Assembly (NCBI GenBank): GCA_015488935.1
Contig: WFMU01000082.1
Location: forward strand, 1 to 9,693
Direction: 5' to 3'
Length of the DNA stretch: 9,693 nucleotides
Origin: Flavobacteriaceae bacterium
GTDB lineage: Bacteria; Bacteroidota; Bacteroidia; Flavobacteriales; Flavobacteriaceae
Of this stretch, positions 1 to 7,109 are shown piece by piece. The stretch's first letter is position 1. Each line of letters opens with the position of its first letter. Under the pieces are notes generated by a model. That model was not told the origin of the DNA and searched no databases. It saw only the letters and a program-made list of their open reading frames with translations. The position numbers were made by a program, and so were the translations under genes.

Positions 1-1981
1 CTATTTTAATGATGTAAATTCCGTTTGAAAAACTAGAAATATCTATCTTTTTTTGTTTTGTAGTATTCTTAGATTTATTACTATAAACTAGTTGACCAGT
101 AGCAGAAAAAATTTCTATTTTACTTATCTCTTGCTTCAATAAGCTAATACTCAAGTTTTTTGAAGTTGGATTTGGATACAATTGAATGTTTTTTTCCTTA
201 GGCATTATATCCGTATTCTTTCCATGTCTTATTGCTGCATCTCTACGTACAAATCTTCGAATAAAGTAATCTTTAATTTCTTGTGTAAATTCTGTATAAG
301 ACGGTTGTTCTGTAAGTAACATAGGATTGTTGTTGTTATATACAACTTGATACATCCATTTGTCAGTGTAGCAACTTTCACAACACGAAGGAATATACAT
401 ACCTATAACATAAAATTTGTTTTGACCAAAAGTGTTATATGTTGGAAATGTAGTTGTTAGAGACCATGGAGAAACCGGAGAGTTTGCAGCTCCACCACCT
501 GTTGTATTTGATGCCCATCCAAAACTTCCAGAAACAATACCTCCAGAAAATAATGGAGCGGTTGGTGTTGTTGTTTCATAAACAAACCAGTAATAATTGC
601 TTCTTAATTTACATGCTTTATTGTAAAGGATATCATCCGTTGACGACAAGGTATTTAAAGAGCCTGTTATTTTATTTGTATTTCCTTGATGTTGTACGGT
701 AATAAAATATCCTGGGTCTAACTTTTGCTGTAATGCAATATCATCTATTGCTATATCATTTCCATCACCATTTCCTGTTTCATCTAATTCTATTTGTAAA
801 TTTATGGATGTAGATTGCGCAGTAAAACAAACTTCCAAACGTTCCCAATCGCAAGGGTTGGCATCATCTGTATTTATTACTTGTGTAACAGCACTGGAAC
901 CTGCTCGTAATGTAATTTTAGGCAAAATATTAAACCTACATTGTTCCATATCTTTAAAATTAGCACACAATTTATACTCTTTTCCCTCTTTTAATCCTGT
1001 TATGCTTTGTTCCCAAATAACACTACTTCCACTTTGTTGTGTTTTTCCATTTGCTACAAAAAACATATTGTTTGTTGCATACGCTGCTGGATCTGCACAA
1101 AAGGAATGATCGGTAACATTTGCTCCAAATGCAGCAGCTGTAGTAACTACATCATACTCGCCAGGATAGGTTGTACTTGTTTGTACATAGCTACTAGAAA
1201 AACCAGTATTACCAAATTCAAAATTTCCGTTTACTACTAAATTTGGATTATTTTTACTTTCACAGCAATATGCACCATCTTTGGTTGGTGGATCAATTAC
1301 TACAGTACCATCGCAAGTTTTACTTATACAAATATTATCATAACCAAAATTTTCATCACCATTACCTAAATCAATATTAAAACCTATTGCTCTAACAGCA
1401 ACAATTAAATTATCCCAATCTACTGCACTACCTGTGTTAATTATCCATTGTCCGTCTGCATTACTCGGTAAATTTGTACCATCACTAAATGCAATTGGCG
1501 CACATACTCTTATCCAACCTCTACTTATATCAACAGGTGTATTTAAAACAAATCTTGCACTAATTGTAGAAGAAGAAGGATCGTTTCCGTTCATAATAAA
1601 TAAGGTATTCCCATTATAGGTTCCTCCATTTTGACTAAATAAACGGATATCAAAACAAAAACAACCTTTTTCTTGTGGTACCATTGCAATCCAGTTACCT
1701 GAATAATCTACATTATTATAAACGTGTGTACTCCCATTACTACAACCACCATCATCTACGTGTAAATACATATCTCCAGCACCATTAATACTATTTGTAT
1801 CTTGGTAATTAATACCATCTACATTAGTGGCACCCCAATTGTTAAGTACTCCAAATTGTGGCGTACCTAAACATCCACCACCTGCTAATGTTGTGGCTGC
1901 ATACTGATTAAAATCTTCGCAAAAAGATTGACTATAAATACTATTAGTGAATAATAGCATTATAAAAATAATTTTTTTCAT
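1..1981 (-). CDS. Cysteine-rich T9SS-secreted protein with C-terminal sorting domain (3' partial)
   Basis: The frame opens at an ATG at 1979-1981 and stays open for 660 codons to the window edge, so the last residues and the stop lie outside. Residues 1 to about 18 are a signal peptide (MKKIIFIMLLF, then NSIYSQ). Residues about 20-220 look like a beta-sandwich domain closing with YDNICI. Residues about 245-418 resemble a carbohydrate-binding-module-like jelly roll: they open with NLVVNGNFEFG and close with IAIDDIAL. Residues about 420-590 match no family I recognise and contain the cluster SCCESC. From about residue 598 a type A T9SS sorting domain is visible: LYPNPTS, then KIEIFSATGQLVY, then NGIYIIKI, where the window stops. 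T9SS cargo normally ends about 10-20 residues after this point. The protein is therefore exported by Sec and then through the outer membrane, to be surface-attached or released. About 19 Cys residues are unusual. Glycan binding is inferred only from fold-like features. The export route is well supported; the function is unknown. Confidence 0.9.
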   Translation of the reverse strand, partial: MKKIIFIMLLFTNSIYSQSFCEDFNQYAATTLAGGGCLGTPQFGVLNNWGATNVDGINYQDTNSINGAGDMYLHVDDGGCSNGSTHVYNNVDYSGNWIAMVPQEKGCFCFDIRLFSQNGGTYNGNTLFIMNGNDPSSSTISARFVLNTPVDISRGWIRVCAPIAFSDGTNLPSNADGQWIINTGSAVDWDNLIVAVRAIGFNIDLGNGDENFGYDNICISKTCDGTVVIDPPTKDGAYCCESKNNPNLVVNGNFEFGNTGFSSSYVQTSTTYPGEYDVVTTAAAFGANVTDHSFCADPAAYATNNMFFVANGKTQQSGSSVIWEQSITGLKEGKEYKLCANFKDMEQCRFNILPKITLRAGSSAVTQVINTDDANPCDWERLEVCFTAQSTSINLQIELDETGNGDGNDIAIDDIALQQKLDPGYFITVQHQGNTNKITGSLNTLSSTDDILYNKACKLRSNYYWFVYETTTPTAPLFSGGIVSGSFGWASNTTGGGAANSPVSPWSLTTTFPTYNTFGQNKFYVIGMYIPSCCESCYTDKWMYQVVYNNNNPMLLTEQPSYTEFTQEIKDYFIRRFVRRDAAIRHGKNTDIMPKEKNIQLYPNPTSKNLSISLLKQEISKIEIFSATGQLVYSNKSKNTTKQKKIDISSFSNGIYIIKI

Positions 1982-2243
1982 AATAAAAAATGTTAAATTA
2001 AACCTACTCTTTTTTGGCTTTTCGGAATCCCCCTTTTATATAAATATGCCAAATGAGGGTTTTATTACCCACTTTTTTAAGTGATTATAGATTTTTATCA
2101 AATAAATTAACAGGGATTAGATATAAAAATTGAAGAAAAATGCAATGAATACGTGAAATATGAAATGAAATTTAACGAAACTACGCAATTTGTCACTTTT
2201 TTTTACGAATTCACGTTAAATTATGGCTAGATTCAAATCCAAA
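1982..2243. other. Intergenic region between hydrolase and T9SS cargo gene
   Basis: This 262-bp gap has no open frame that looks coding. It must hold the promoter of the minus-strand secreted-protein gene, but I find no perfect TAnnTTTG on that strand; the nearest is TTTATTTG (2099-2106, one mismatch) with no clear -33 partner. A 9-bp perfect inverted repeat, AATTTAACG (2169-2177) with CGTTAAATT (2214-2222), lies just downstream of the hydrolase stop. A short CACTT/AAGTG hairpin with a four-T loop lies at 2070-2083. Neither is followed by a T-tract in the minus direction, so a classic intrinsic terminator cannot be claimed. Confidence 0.5.
2169..2222. repeat. 9-bp inverted repeat downstream of hydrolase gene
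   Basis: AATTTAACG at 2169-2177 and CGTTAAATT at 2214-2222 are perfect reverse complements 36 bases apart. Inside them, AATTTGT and ACGAATT can pair with one G-T wobble, giving a possible two-tier stem. The structure starts 22 bp past the stop of the minus-strand hydrolase gene, so it could be a 3' end or RNA-stability element. The AT-rich composition makes chance occurrence quite possible. Confidence 0.3.
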
Positions 2244-3020
2244 TTATTTTACAAAACGTTCTAATAATTCTGTTAATTCCGTAGTATTTTCGATATGACT
2301 CATGTGTCCGTTAGAAAATTCAACGACAGTTACATCTGTACCTTTTACTTGTTGTAATAAATCATCTCTTTGCAACAAAGGGTCTTTTTTGCCTAAAATA
2401 AACAGTTTTTTAAACTTTGCATTCTGTAGAATAAAAGTTCTATTTTTTCTAATTTTCATACCTTCTAAAGAAGCTATAATACCTTGTTTAGAAGTTTTTA
2501 GAGCGGCTTCTTTTACAACAAGAATTTCTTTATTAAACCGAGTTCTACTTTCTTTTGTAAATAAATTAGGAATTGCCATCCTTACAAAGGCATTTACATT
2601 TTTTTTCACCATAACAATTGCCCTTTCTCTGTTACGTTGTCTCTCTTTAGAATCTGGTAAGGCAGTAGAATTCATCAAACAAAGTTTTTTGATTGTATCT
2701 GGAAATAATTCAGCAAAAGCTAAGGCAATATAACCACCAAGCGAATGTCCAATAATAGTATATCTTCGCAATTTAAGATATTTTAAAACCGCTTTTACCA
2801 TCGCTGCCTGATCTTCCATGGTATGTATATAGCTCAAATTTTCAGTTTTACCATGACCAAGTAAATCGATTGTAATAACTCTATTTTTTTTTGCTAAAAC
2901 AGGAACAATAGTACGCCACATACTACTGTTTTCTAAAAAACCATGTAGCAAAACAACCACACTTCCCTTTCCTTGCGAAGTGTAGCTTATTTTAATATTT
3001 TTGTATTGAAAGATGTGCAA
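2244..3020 (-). CDS. Alpha/beta-fold hydrolase, TTG start
   Basis: This is a 258-residue single-domain alpha/beta hydrolase, the usual length for the MhpC/BioH-like group. It has the oxyanion-hole HGF at 26-28, the nucleophile elbow GHSLGG with Ser93, an acidic residue in GKKDPL (Asp213) and the terminal His in NGHMSHIE (most likely His239), so the catalytic triad looks complete. The helical cap lies at about residues 125-200. There is no signal peptide, so it should act in the cytoplasm on an ester, thioester or similar small substrate that cannot be named from sequence. The start is TTG at 3018-3020: an in-frame TAA lies six codons upstream, no ATG lies between, and the next Met (residue 34) would remove the HGF motif. 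It sits 69 bp behind tas on the same strand and may share its transcript. The family call is firm; the substrate is unknown. Confidence 0.9.
   Translation of the reverse strand: MHIFQYKNIKISYTSQGKGSVVVLLHGFLENSSMWRTIVPVLAKKNRVITIDLLGHGKTENLSYIHTMEDQAAMVKAVLKYLKLRRYTIIGHSLGGYIALAFAELFPDTIKKLCLMNSTALPDSKERQRNRERAIVMVKKNVNAFVRMAIPNLFTKESRTRFNKEILVVKEAALKTSKQGIIASLEGMKIRKNRTFILQNAKFKKLFILGKKDPLLQRDDLLQQVKGTDVTVVEFSNGHMSHIENTTELTELLERFVK
3018..3020 (-). other. TTG start codon of the hydrolase
   Basis: Read on the minus strand, the codons after the in-frame TAA stop are AAA AAG AGA TAC TAC ATA TTG. The first plausible initiator is TTG, followed by codons for HIFQYKNIKI, which matches where proteins of this family begin. 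A purine stretch (AAAAAAAGAGA) lies about 9-18 bases upstream, as is common in flavobacteria, which rely little on Shine-Dalgarno pairing. A sequencing error hiding an ATG cannot be excluded. Confidence 0.65.
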
Positions 3021-3089
3021 TATGTAGTATCTCTTTTTTTATTGTAAAAATGTAAAAATATATGGTTGCCATTATTAAAACCCTGTAAG

Positions 3090-4127
3090 CTAAGGTGCTG
3101 GATTTGGTTGACTAATAAACACTGCTTCAATCTCCTTATTGATTTCTTCCGATAAAGAAACATCGATACTATCTATATTTTCTTTTAGTTGTGTTAGGTT
3201 AGTTGCTCCAATAATAGTACTAGTTAAAAATGGTTGTTGATGGATATAAGCCAATGCCATTTGTGTAAAACTTAAATTGTATTTCGTTGCTATTTTTGCA
3301 TATTTAATTACCGCATTATCTACTTCTGGACTGTTATATCTTGCCATTTGTGGATACAATTCTACTCTTGATTTTGGATGTTTTTTTCCTCCCAAAAACT
3401 TACCAGATAATATACCAAATGCTAGAGGTGAATACGCTAACAATCCAATATTTTTCTTAATTGCTATTTCTGCGTTACCTATTTCAAAAGTTCTATTTAG
3501 TAAACTATACGGATTTTGAATACTTACTGGTTGCTCCAAATTTTTTACTTTTGCTTCTTCTAAATAACGTAATATTCCGTAAGGAGTTTCGTTAGATAAT
3601 CCATAGTGACGAATTTTTCCTTGTTTTATTAAATCGTTTAAGGTTTCTACTACCTCTGCAAAATTTTCTTCCCATTTTTCGTCTTTAAAATGACGATAAT
3701 TTCGTACACCAAAACAATTGGTTTTACGTTCTGGCCAGTGCAATTGATACAAATCGATATAATCGGTTTGCAATCTTTTTAAACTTTTTTCGATAGCATC
3801 GTAAATTGCTGCTTTAGAAAATCCCATATTATCTCTAATATACGATAATCCTGGTGATGGTCCAGCAATTTTAGTTGCCAAAACTATTTTATCTCTATTA
3901 CCTTTTGCAATCCAAGTTCCAATAATTTTTTCGGTGCTTCCTTGCGTTTCTTTTCTTCCAGGTACAGCATACATTTCTGCAGTATCTATAAAATTTACAC
4001 CATTGTCTAATGCAAAATCGAGTTGTTGGTGTCCTTCTTTTTCGGAGTTTTGCTCTCCAAAAGTCATGGTTCCCAAGCAGATTTTACTTACTTTAATATC
4101 TGTATTTGATAGTTTTGTATATTTCAT
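3090..4127 (-). CDS. tas: NADP(H)-dependent aldo-keto reductase, Tas-like
   Basis: This 345-residue protein is close in length and sequence to E. coli Tas (recalled as 346 residues). Shared blocks include LGTMTFGEQNSE near the N-terminus, AEMY-VP--KETQG, SLKRLQTDYIDLYQ-HWP, TNCFG, IQNPYSLLNR and a C-terminal PAP. The aldo-keto reductase tetrad is complete: Asp48, Tyr53, Lys86 and His130. The C-terminal STIIGAT-LTQLKENI segment is the usual NADPH-contacting region. The fold is a cytoplasmic (beta/alpha)8 barrel reducing aldehydes or ketones; the physiological substrate of Tas proteins is not well established, so none is assigned. The ATG at 4125-4127 fits the family start. The gene follows pgk by 69 bp but has its own candidate promoter in that gap, and the hydrolase gene follows it by 69 bp. 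Confidence 0.93.
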   Translation of the reverse strand: MKYTKLSNTDIKVSKICLGTMTFGEQNSEKEGHQQLDFALDNGVNFIDTAEMYAVPGRKETQGSTEKIIGTWIAKGNRDKIVLATKIAGPSPGLSYIRDNMGFSKAAIYDAIEKSLKRLQTDYIDLYQLHWPERKTNCFGVRNYRHFKDEKWEENFAEVVETLNDLIKQGKIRHYGLSNETPYGILRYLEEAKVKNLEQPVSIQNPYSLLNRTFEIGNAEIAIKKNIGLLAYSPLAFGILSGKFLGGKKHPKSRVELYPQMARYNSPEVDNAVIKYAKIATKYNLSFTQMALAYIHQQPFLTSTIIGATNLTQLKENIDSIDVSLSEEINKEIEAVFISQPNPAP

Positions 4128-4157
4128 ATTCTTGTTTGTTGATTTAGATATTTGTCT

Positions 4158-4173
4158 ATTTGAAAAATCAAAT
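4158..4173. repeat. Perfect hairpin overlapping the tas -7 box
   Basis: ATTTGA (4158-4163), a four-A loop, then TCAAAT (4168-4173) form a perfect 6-bp inverted repeat. It lies in the pgk-tas gap and overlaps the candidate -7 element. It might be a weak pgk 3' hairpin or a protein-binding site, but it is AT-only apart from one G-C pair and has no T-tract. Confidence 0.3.
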
Positions 4174-4196
4174 CTATAAATAACCTATTTTACAAA
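4169..4196 (-). promoter_or_regulatory. Candidate Bacteroidetes-type promoter for tas
   Basis: On the minus strand, TTTG (4193-4196) is followed after 16 bases by TAGATTTG (4169-4176), which fits the -33 TTTG / -7 TAnnTTTG pattern of Bacteroidetes housekeeping promoters, at the short end of the usual spacing. The -33 element begins directly behind the pgk TAA stop (4197-4199). The -7 box is 41 bases from the tas ATG, leaving room for a short leader. Confidence 0.5.
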
Positions 4197-5384
4197 TTAA
4201 CTTAATATCGCTTCTATTCCAGGAAGTTTTTTCCCTTCTAACATTTCTAACATAGCACCTCCTCCAGTAGAAACGTAACTCACTTTATTTGCGAATCCAA
4301 ATTGTTTTACTGCTGCCACACTATCGCCTCCACCTACTAACGAAAATGCACCTTCTAGCGTTGCATCTACAATGGCATAACCTAGTTCTTTGGTACCTTT
4401 TTCGAATTTTTTCATTTCAAAAACGCCCAATGGGCCGTTCCATAAAATGGTTTTTGAACCAGCTATTACAAAAGTGTTTCCTATATTGGTTTTTGGTCCA
4501 GAATCTAAGCCCATCCATCCGTCTGGAATATCATTTGCTTCGGTAATTATGGTATTTGCATCGTTACTAAAAGCATCTGCAGCAATAACATCGATTGGTA
4601 AATGTATTCTTGTTTTATTAGCTTTTGCTTTGGCTAAAATTTCTAATGCCAATTCCATTTTATCGTCTTCTACTAAAGAGTTTCCAATATTTCCACCTTG
4701 TGCTTTTATAAAGGTAAAAGCCATTCCTCCACCAATAATAATATTATCTACTTTATCCATAATATTATTAATCACTTCTATTTTCGAAGACACCTTTGCT
4801 CCACCAATTACTGCTGTTACTGGTTTTACACTGTTTTTTAATACTTGATTTATACTTTCTATTTCTTTGGCTAGTAGTAATCCAAAGCATTTTTTTTCTG
4901 GAAAAAATTGTGCTATCACTGCTGTGGATGCGTGTGCTCTATGTGCTGTTCCAAAAGCATCGTTTACATAAATATCGCCTAATTTTGAAAGCTGTTTTGC
5001 AAAGTTTTTATTACCCTGTTTCTCTTCTTTATGAAAACGTAAATTTTCTAGTAATAATACTTCGCCATTTTGTAAAGCTGCTACTTCTTTTTCTACTTTA
5101 TCACCAATACAATCCGTTACAAATTTTACTTTAATCTTTAAAATTTCACTCACTTTATCAACAATATGCCTTAATGAAAATTTATCATCTACTCCTTTTG
5201 GTCTTCCTAAATGCGACATTAAAACTACAGCTCCGCCATCATTTAAAATCTTACTAATAGTTGGTTTTGCAGACAGGATTCTTGTTGCATCTGTTACCTG
5301 AAATTCTTCGTTTAGTGGCACATTAAAATCGACACGAATTAATGCTTTTTTATTTTTAAAATTGAAATCGTTTATGGTTATCAT
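4197..5384 (-). CDS. pgk: Phosphoglycerate kinase
   Basis: This is a complete 395-residue phosphoglycerate kinase, the usual bacterial length. The enzyme transfers the acyl phosphate of 1,3-bisphosphoglycerate to ADP in glycolysis, and runs in reverse in gluconeogenesis, in the cytoplasm. Visible signatures in order are RVDFNVP (17-23), the Arg of TDATR (35), SHLGRPKG (57-64), ENLRF (113-117), AHRAHAST (147-154), GGAKVSSK (194-201), the interdomain and nucleotide region IGGGMAFTF, WNGPLGVFE (315-323), GGGDSVAA (351-358) and STGGGAMLE (372-380). No key residue appears to be missing. The ATG at 5382-5384 places the conserved RVDFNVP at the normal distance. It is transcribed away from the plus-strand lipoprotein operon. 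No other glycolytic gene is present in the window. Confidence 0.98.
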   Translation of the reverse strand: MITINDFNFKNKKALIRVDFNVPLNEEFQVTDATRILSAKPTISKILNDGGAVVLMSHLGRPKGVDDKFSLRHIVDKVSEILKIKVKFVTDCIGDKVEKEVAALQNGEVLLLENLRFHKEEKQGNKNFAKQLSKLGDIYVNDAFGTAHRAHASTAVIAQFFPEKKCFGLLLAKEIESINQVLKNSVKPVTAVIGGAKVSSKIEVINNIMDKVDNIIIGGGMAFTFIKAQGGNIGNSLVEDDKMELALEILAKAKANKTRIHLPIDVIAADAFSNDANTIITEANDIPDGWMGLDSGPKTNIGNTFVIAGSKTILWNGPLGVFEMKKFEKGTKELGYAIVDATLEGAFSLVGGGDSVAAVKQFGFANKVSYVSTGGGAMLEMLEGKKLPGIEAILS

Positions 5385-5404
5385 TTACATAAGTTTATTT
5401 ACTA

Positions 5405-5412
5405 CAAAAGTA
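5405..5412 (-). promoter_or_regulatory. Candidate -7 element for pgk
   Basis: On the minus strand this reads TACTTTTG, an exact TAnnTTTG match, 20 bases upstream of the pgk ATG. A clear TTG at the expected -33 position is missing, so the assignment rests on the -7 box and its position. Confidence 0.4.
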
Positions 5413-5440
5413 TTGTTTTTAATTGAAAACTATATTCTAT

Positions 5441-5455
5441 ATAGTAAAATACTAT
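5441..5455. repeat. 6-bp palindromic repeat in the pgk/lipoprotein divergent region
   Basis: ATAGTA, a three-A spacer, then TACTAT form a perfect inverted repeat. The half-site recurs just to the right as ATACTATT, and a relative ATACTGTT follows (within about 5450-5478). It lies 57 bp upstream of pgk and 104 bp upstream of the kelch lipoprotein gene, where a regulator could act on either. AT-rich sequence makes chance a serious alternative. Confidence 0.3.
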
Positions 5456-5559
5456 TTATACATACTATTAATACTGTTATGATGCTTTTACTACCAATTA
5501 TACATTTATTCGTCTAATAAACATTGTAATAAGTATATTTATATTTTAAATATAACATT

Positions 5560-6534
5560 ATGAAATTTTCAAAAAACACAGTAAAAATATTAATTCTATT
5601 TATAATTTTCTTTTCATCTTGTTCGAGTGATGATGAAACTGTAACGTTAAGATTATTATTTAATCAAGAAACGGCACAAGACCAAATGGGCGATTTTGCA
5701 GATAATGCTATGGAATTATTTAACGATAAAGTATGGTCTGCTTGTGGTGTAAATTCTTATTCTTCTCCAGATTTTAATCATGACCTTTGGAAAAGTGACA
5801 ATGGCAAAAATTGGGTTTCTATAGCAGACAATTTTCCCGTTGGAAGAAGAGGAACTACCCTTACAAAATTTAATGGAAAATTATGGATTATTGGTGGCGA
5901 AGACAATTCTGGAAATCCATTAGAAGATATTTGGAGTTCTAGTGATGGGCAAACATGGGTTCAAGAAGTGGTTAATGCACCATTTGGAGCAATAAAATTT
6001 CATAGTACTGTAGTATTTCATAGTAAAATATATGTGATTGCAGGAAACGAAACAACCAATCATACCGAAGTATGGTCTAGCTCCAATGGAACCGACTGGA
6101 CGCAAAATACCAGCAATGCAGCAGATGCTTTTTTTGGAAGAGGCGGACATAAAGCTGTAGTTTTTCACGATGCAATTTATGTAATTGGAGGCGAAGCAAC
6201 CACACGATTAAATGATGTTTGGAAAAGTACAAACGGAACAGATTGGAATCAAATTGCTATTAGAGGAGATGTATTACCAAGAATTACAGGGCATTCGGCA
6301 ACCGTATATAACGATAAAGTATGGGTAATTGGAGGAAGAGCCGCTACAGCAGCTGTTTCTAATATTATTTTTTACTCCTCAGATATGGTAACTTGGACTA
6401 AATATACTGGTACAATTCCTTTAGAACCAATAGCATTTCACAACACCTTAAATTATAACGGTGCCCTTTGGGTTTTTGGTGGTTATAAAGATGGAGGACG
6501 CTCTGGAGCAATTTGGAAAATTACAGAAGAATAA
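5560..6534 (+). CDS. Kelch-repeat beta-propeller lipoprotein
   Basis: This is a 324-residue lipoprotein. The N-terminus is a lipoprotein signal with the lipobox FFSSC and lipidated Cys21. It is followed by SSDDE, which resembles the acidic/Ser-rich export signal that sends Bacteroidetes lipoproteins to the cell surface. Residues 54-320 hold six kelch-like repeats about 48 residues apart: a hydrophobic strand of the N-D-K-V-W-V-I-G-G type, then a W-K/S-S-x-N/D-G-x-x-W strand pair. The first five close at W85, W133, W180, W229 and W279; the sixth (about 300-320) lacks the closing strand, which the segment before repeat 1 may supply to lock a six-bladed propeller. Such propellers usually bind a protein or glycan, and no catalytic motif is visible. 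It is the first gene of a tight plus-strand operon; the next start is 19 bp downstream. The binding partner is unknown. Confidence 0.9.
   Translation: MKFSKNTVKILILFIIFFSSCSSDDETVTLRLLFNQETAQDQMGDFADNAMELFNDKVWSACGVNSYSSPDFNHDLWKSDNGKNWVSIADNFPVGRRGTTLTKFNGKLWIIGGEDNSGNPLEDIWSSSDGQTWVQEVVNAPFGAIKFHSTVVFHSKIYVIAGNETTNHTEVWSSSNGTDWTQNTSNAADAFFGRGGHKAVVFHDAIYVIGGEATTRLNDVWKSTNGTDWNQIAIRGDVLPRITGHSATVYNDKVWVIGGRAATAAVSNIIFYSSDMVTWTKYTGTIPLEPIAFHNTLNYNGALWVFGGYKDGGRSGAIWKITEE
5722..6519 (+). repeat. Six kelch-like repeats within the lipoprotein
   Basis: The repeats are recognisable at protein level at residues about 55-85, 105-133, 153-180, 203-229, 250-279 and 300-320. Repeats 2-4 are the most alike (IWSSSDGQTW, VWSSSNGTDW, VWKSTNGTDW). 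Repeat 1 has ACG and repeat 3 has AGN instead of the GG pair. The nucleotide copies have diverged, so this is an old duplication rather than a recent tandem expansion. Confidence 0.8.
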
Positions 6535-6553
6535 AAGTTTAAAATAATCTATT

Positions 6554-7099
6554 ATGAAAACGCTATTTTACGCATTATTAATACCATTTTTAGTAGTAAT
6601 AACAAGTTGCAAAACAGAAATTCCAGAAACAGATACAACAGCTCCAACATTTGCTTTTAAAATTTCTGGTGATGGGTTTGACCACACCTTTACACAAGAT
6701 GATGATTTTGATACTTTTTTACTAAAGTTAAAAGCAGATGTAACCTACGATTTTGTACTTTCTGCAGGTGATAATGGCGGATTAAAACAAGTACAATGGG
6801 AATTAGCAGATCCAAGTTATTTTCAAATTACCTCAGAAATTAATAGTCCTTGGACAATCCGAAATATTTCTACTTTATCTAGAATGATAGAATGGAACGG
6901 AAGTGTAAGCAACCCAGTTACAGGAACTATTTTAGGTGGAAAATTTATACCAAAAAAAATAAACAATTCTAACACAGCATCTTCTTTTAGATTCTATTTT
7001 AAAGATTTTGGAGGAAATTCTGGAAATTCAAATACAATATTTGCCGAATTAAACCTTAGTGTTGGTAATTTTAATGATGCCGAAATTTTAAATCTTTAA
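6554..7099 (+). CDS. Lipoprotein of unknown family
   Basis: This is a 181-residue protein with a lipoprotein signal: a hydrophobic stretch, then VITSC with Cys19 as the lipidated residue, followed by KTEIPETD. The mature part begins with TTAPTFAFKI, is rich in beta-prone and acidic stretches (QDDDFDTF) and contains a SAGDNGGLKQVQWEL segment reminiscent of immunoglobulin-like surface domains. I do not recognise a family and see no catalytic motif or transmembrane span. The start is the ATG at 6554-6556, 19 bp after the kelch gene stop, and the fibre gene begins 10 bp after this gene, so all three are almost certainly co-transcribed. A membrane-anchored partner or adaptor of its neighbours is a guess from context. 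Confidence 0.8.
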   Translation: MKTLFYALLIPFLVVITSCKTEIPETDTTAPTFAFKISGDGFDHTFTQDDDFDTFLLKLKADVTYDFVLSAGDNGGLKQVQWELADPSYFQITSEINSPWTIRNISTLSRMIEWNGSVSNPVTGTILGGKFIPKKINNSNTASSFRFYFKDFGGNSGNSNTIFAELNLSVGNFNDAEILNL

Positions 7100-7109
7100 T
7101 CAAAAAATT

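Noticed and set aside
454..1619. Several plus-strand open frames (82, 101, 77 and 61 codons)
   Set aside because: All are antisense to the continuous secreted-protein frame that carries a signal peptide and T9SS domain.
2302..2733. Open frame of 143 codons on the plus strand
   Set aside because: It lies fully antisense to the well-supported alpha/beta hydrolase and has no recognisable motif; low-GC minus-strand genes often leave such frames open.
4390..5134. Overlapping plus-strand open frames of 152 and 112 codons
   Set aside because: They are antisense to pgk, whose full set of signatures is visible; the translations are Leu/Ile-rich shadow sequence.
5521..5559. Possible promoter just upstream of the kelch lipoprotein gene (TATATTTA at 5534-5541, TATTTTAA at 5542-5549)
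   Set aside because: Neither matches TAnnTTTG fully and no TTG sits at the right distance, so the operon promoter could not be placed.
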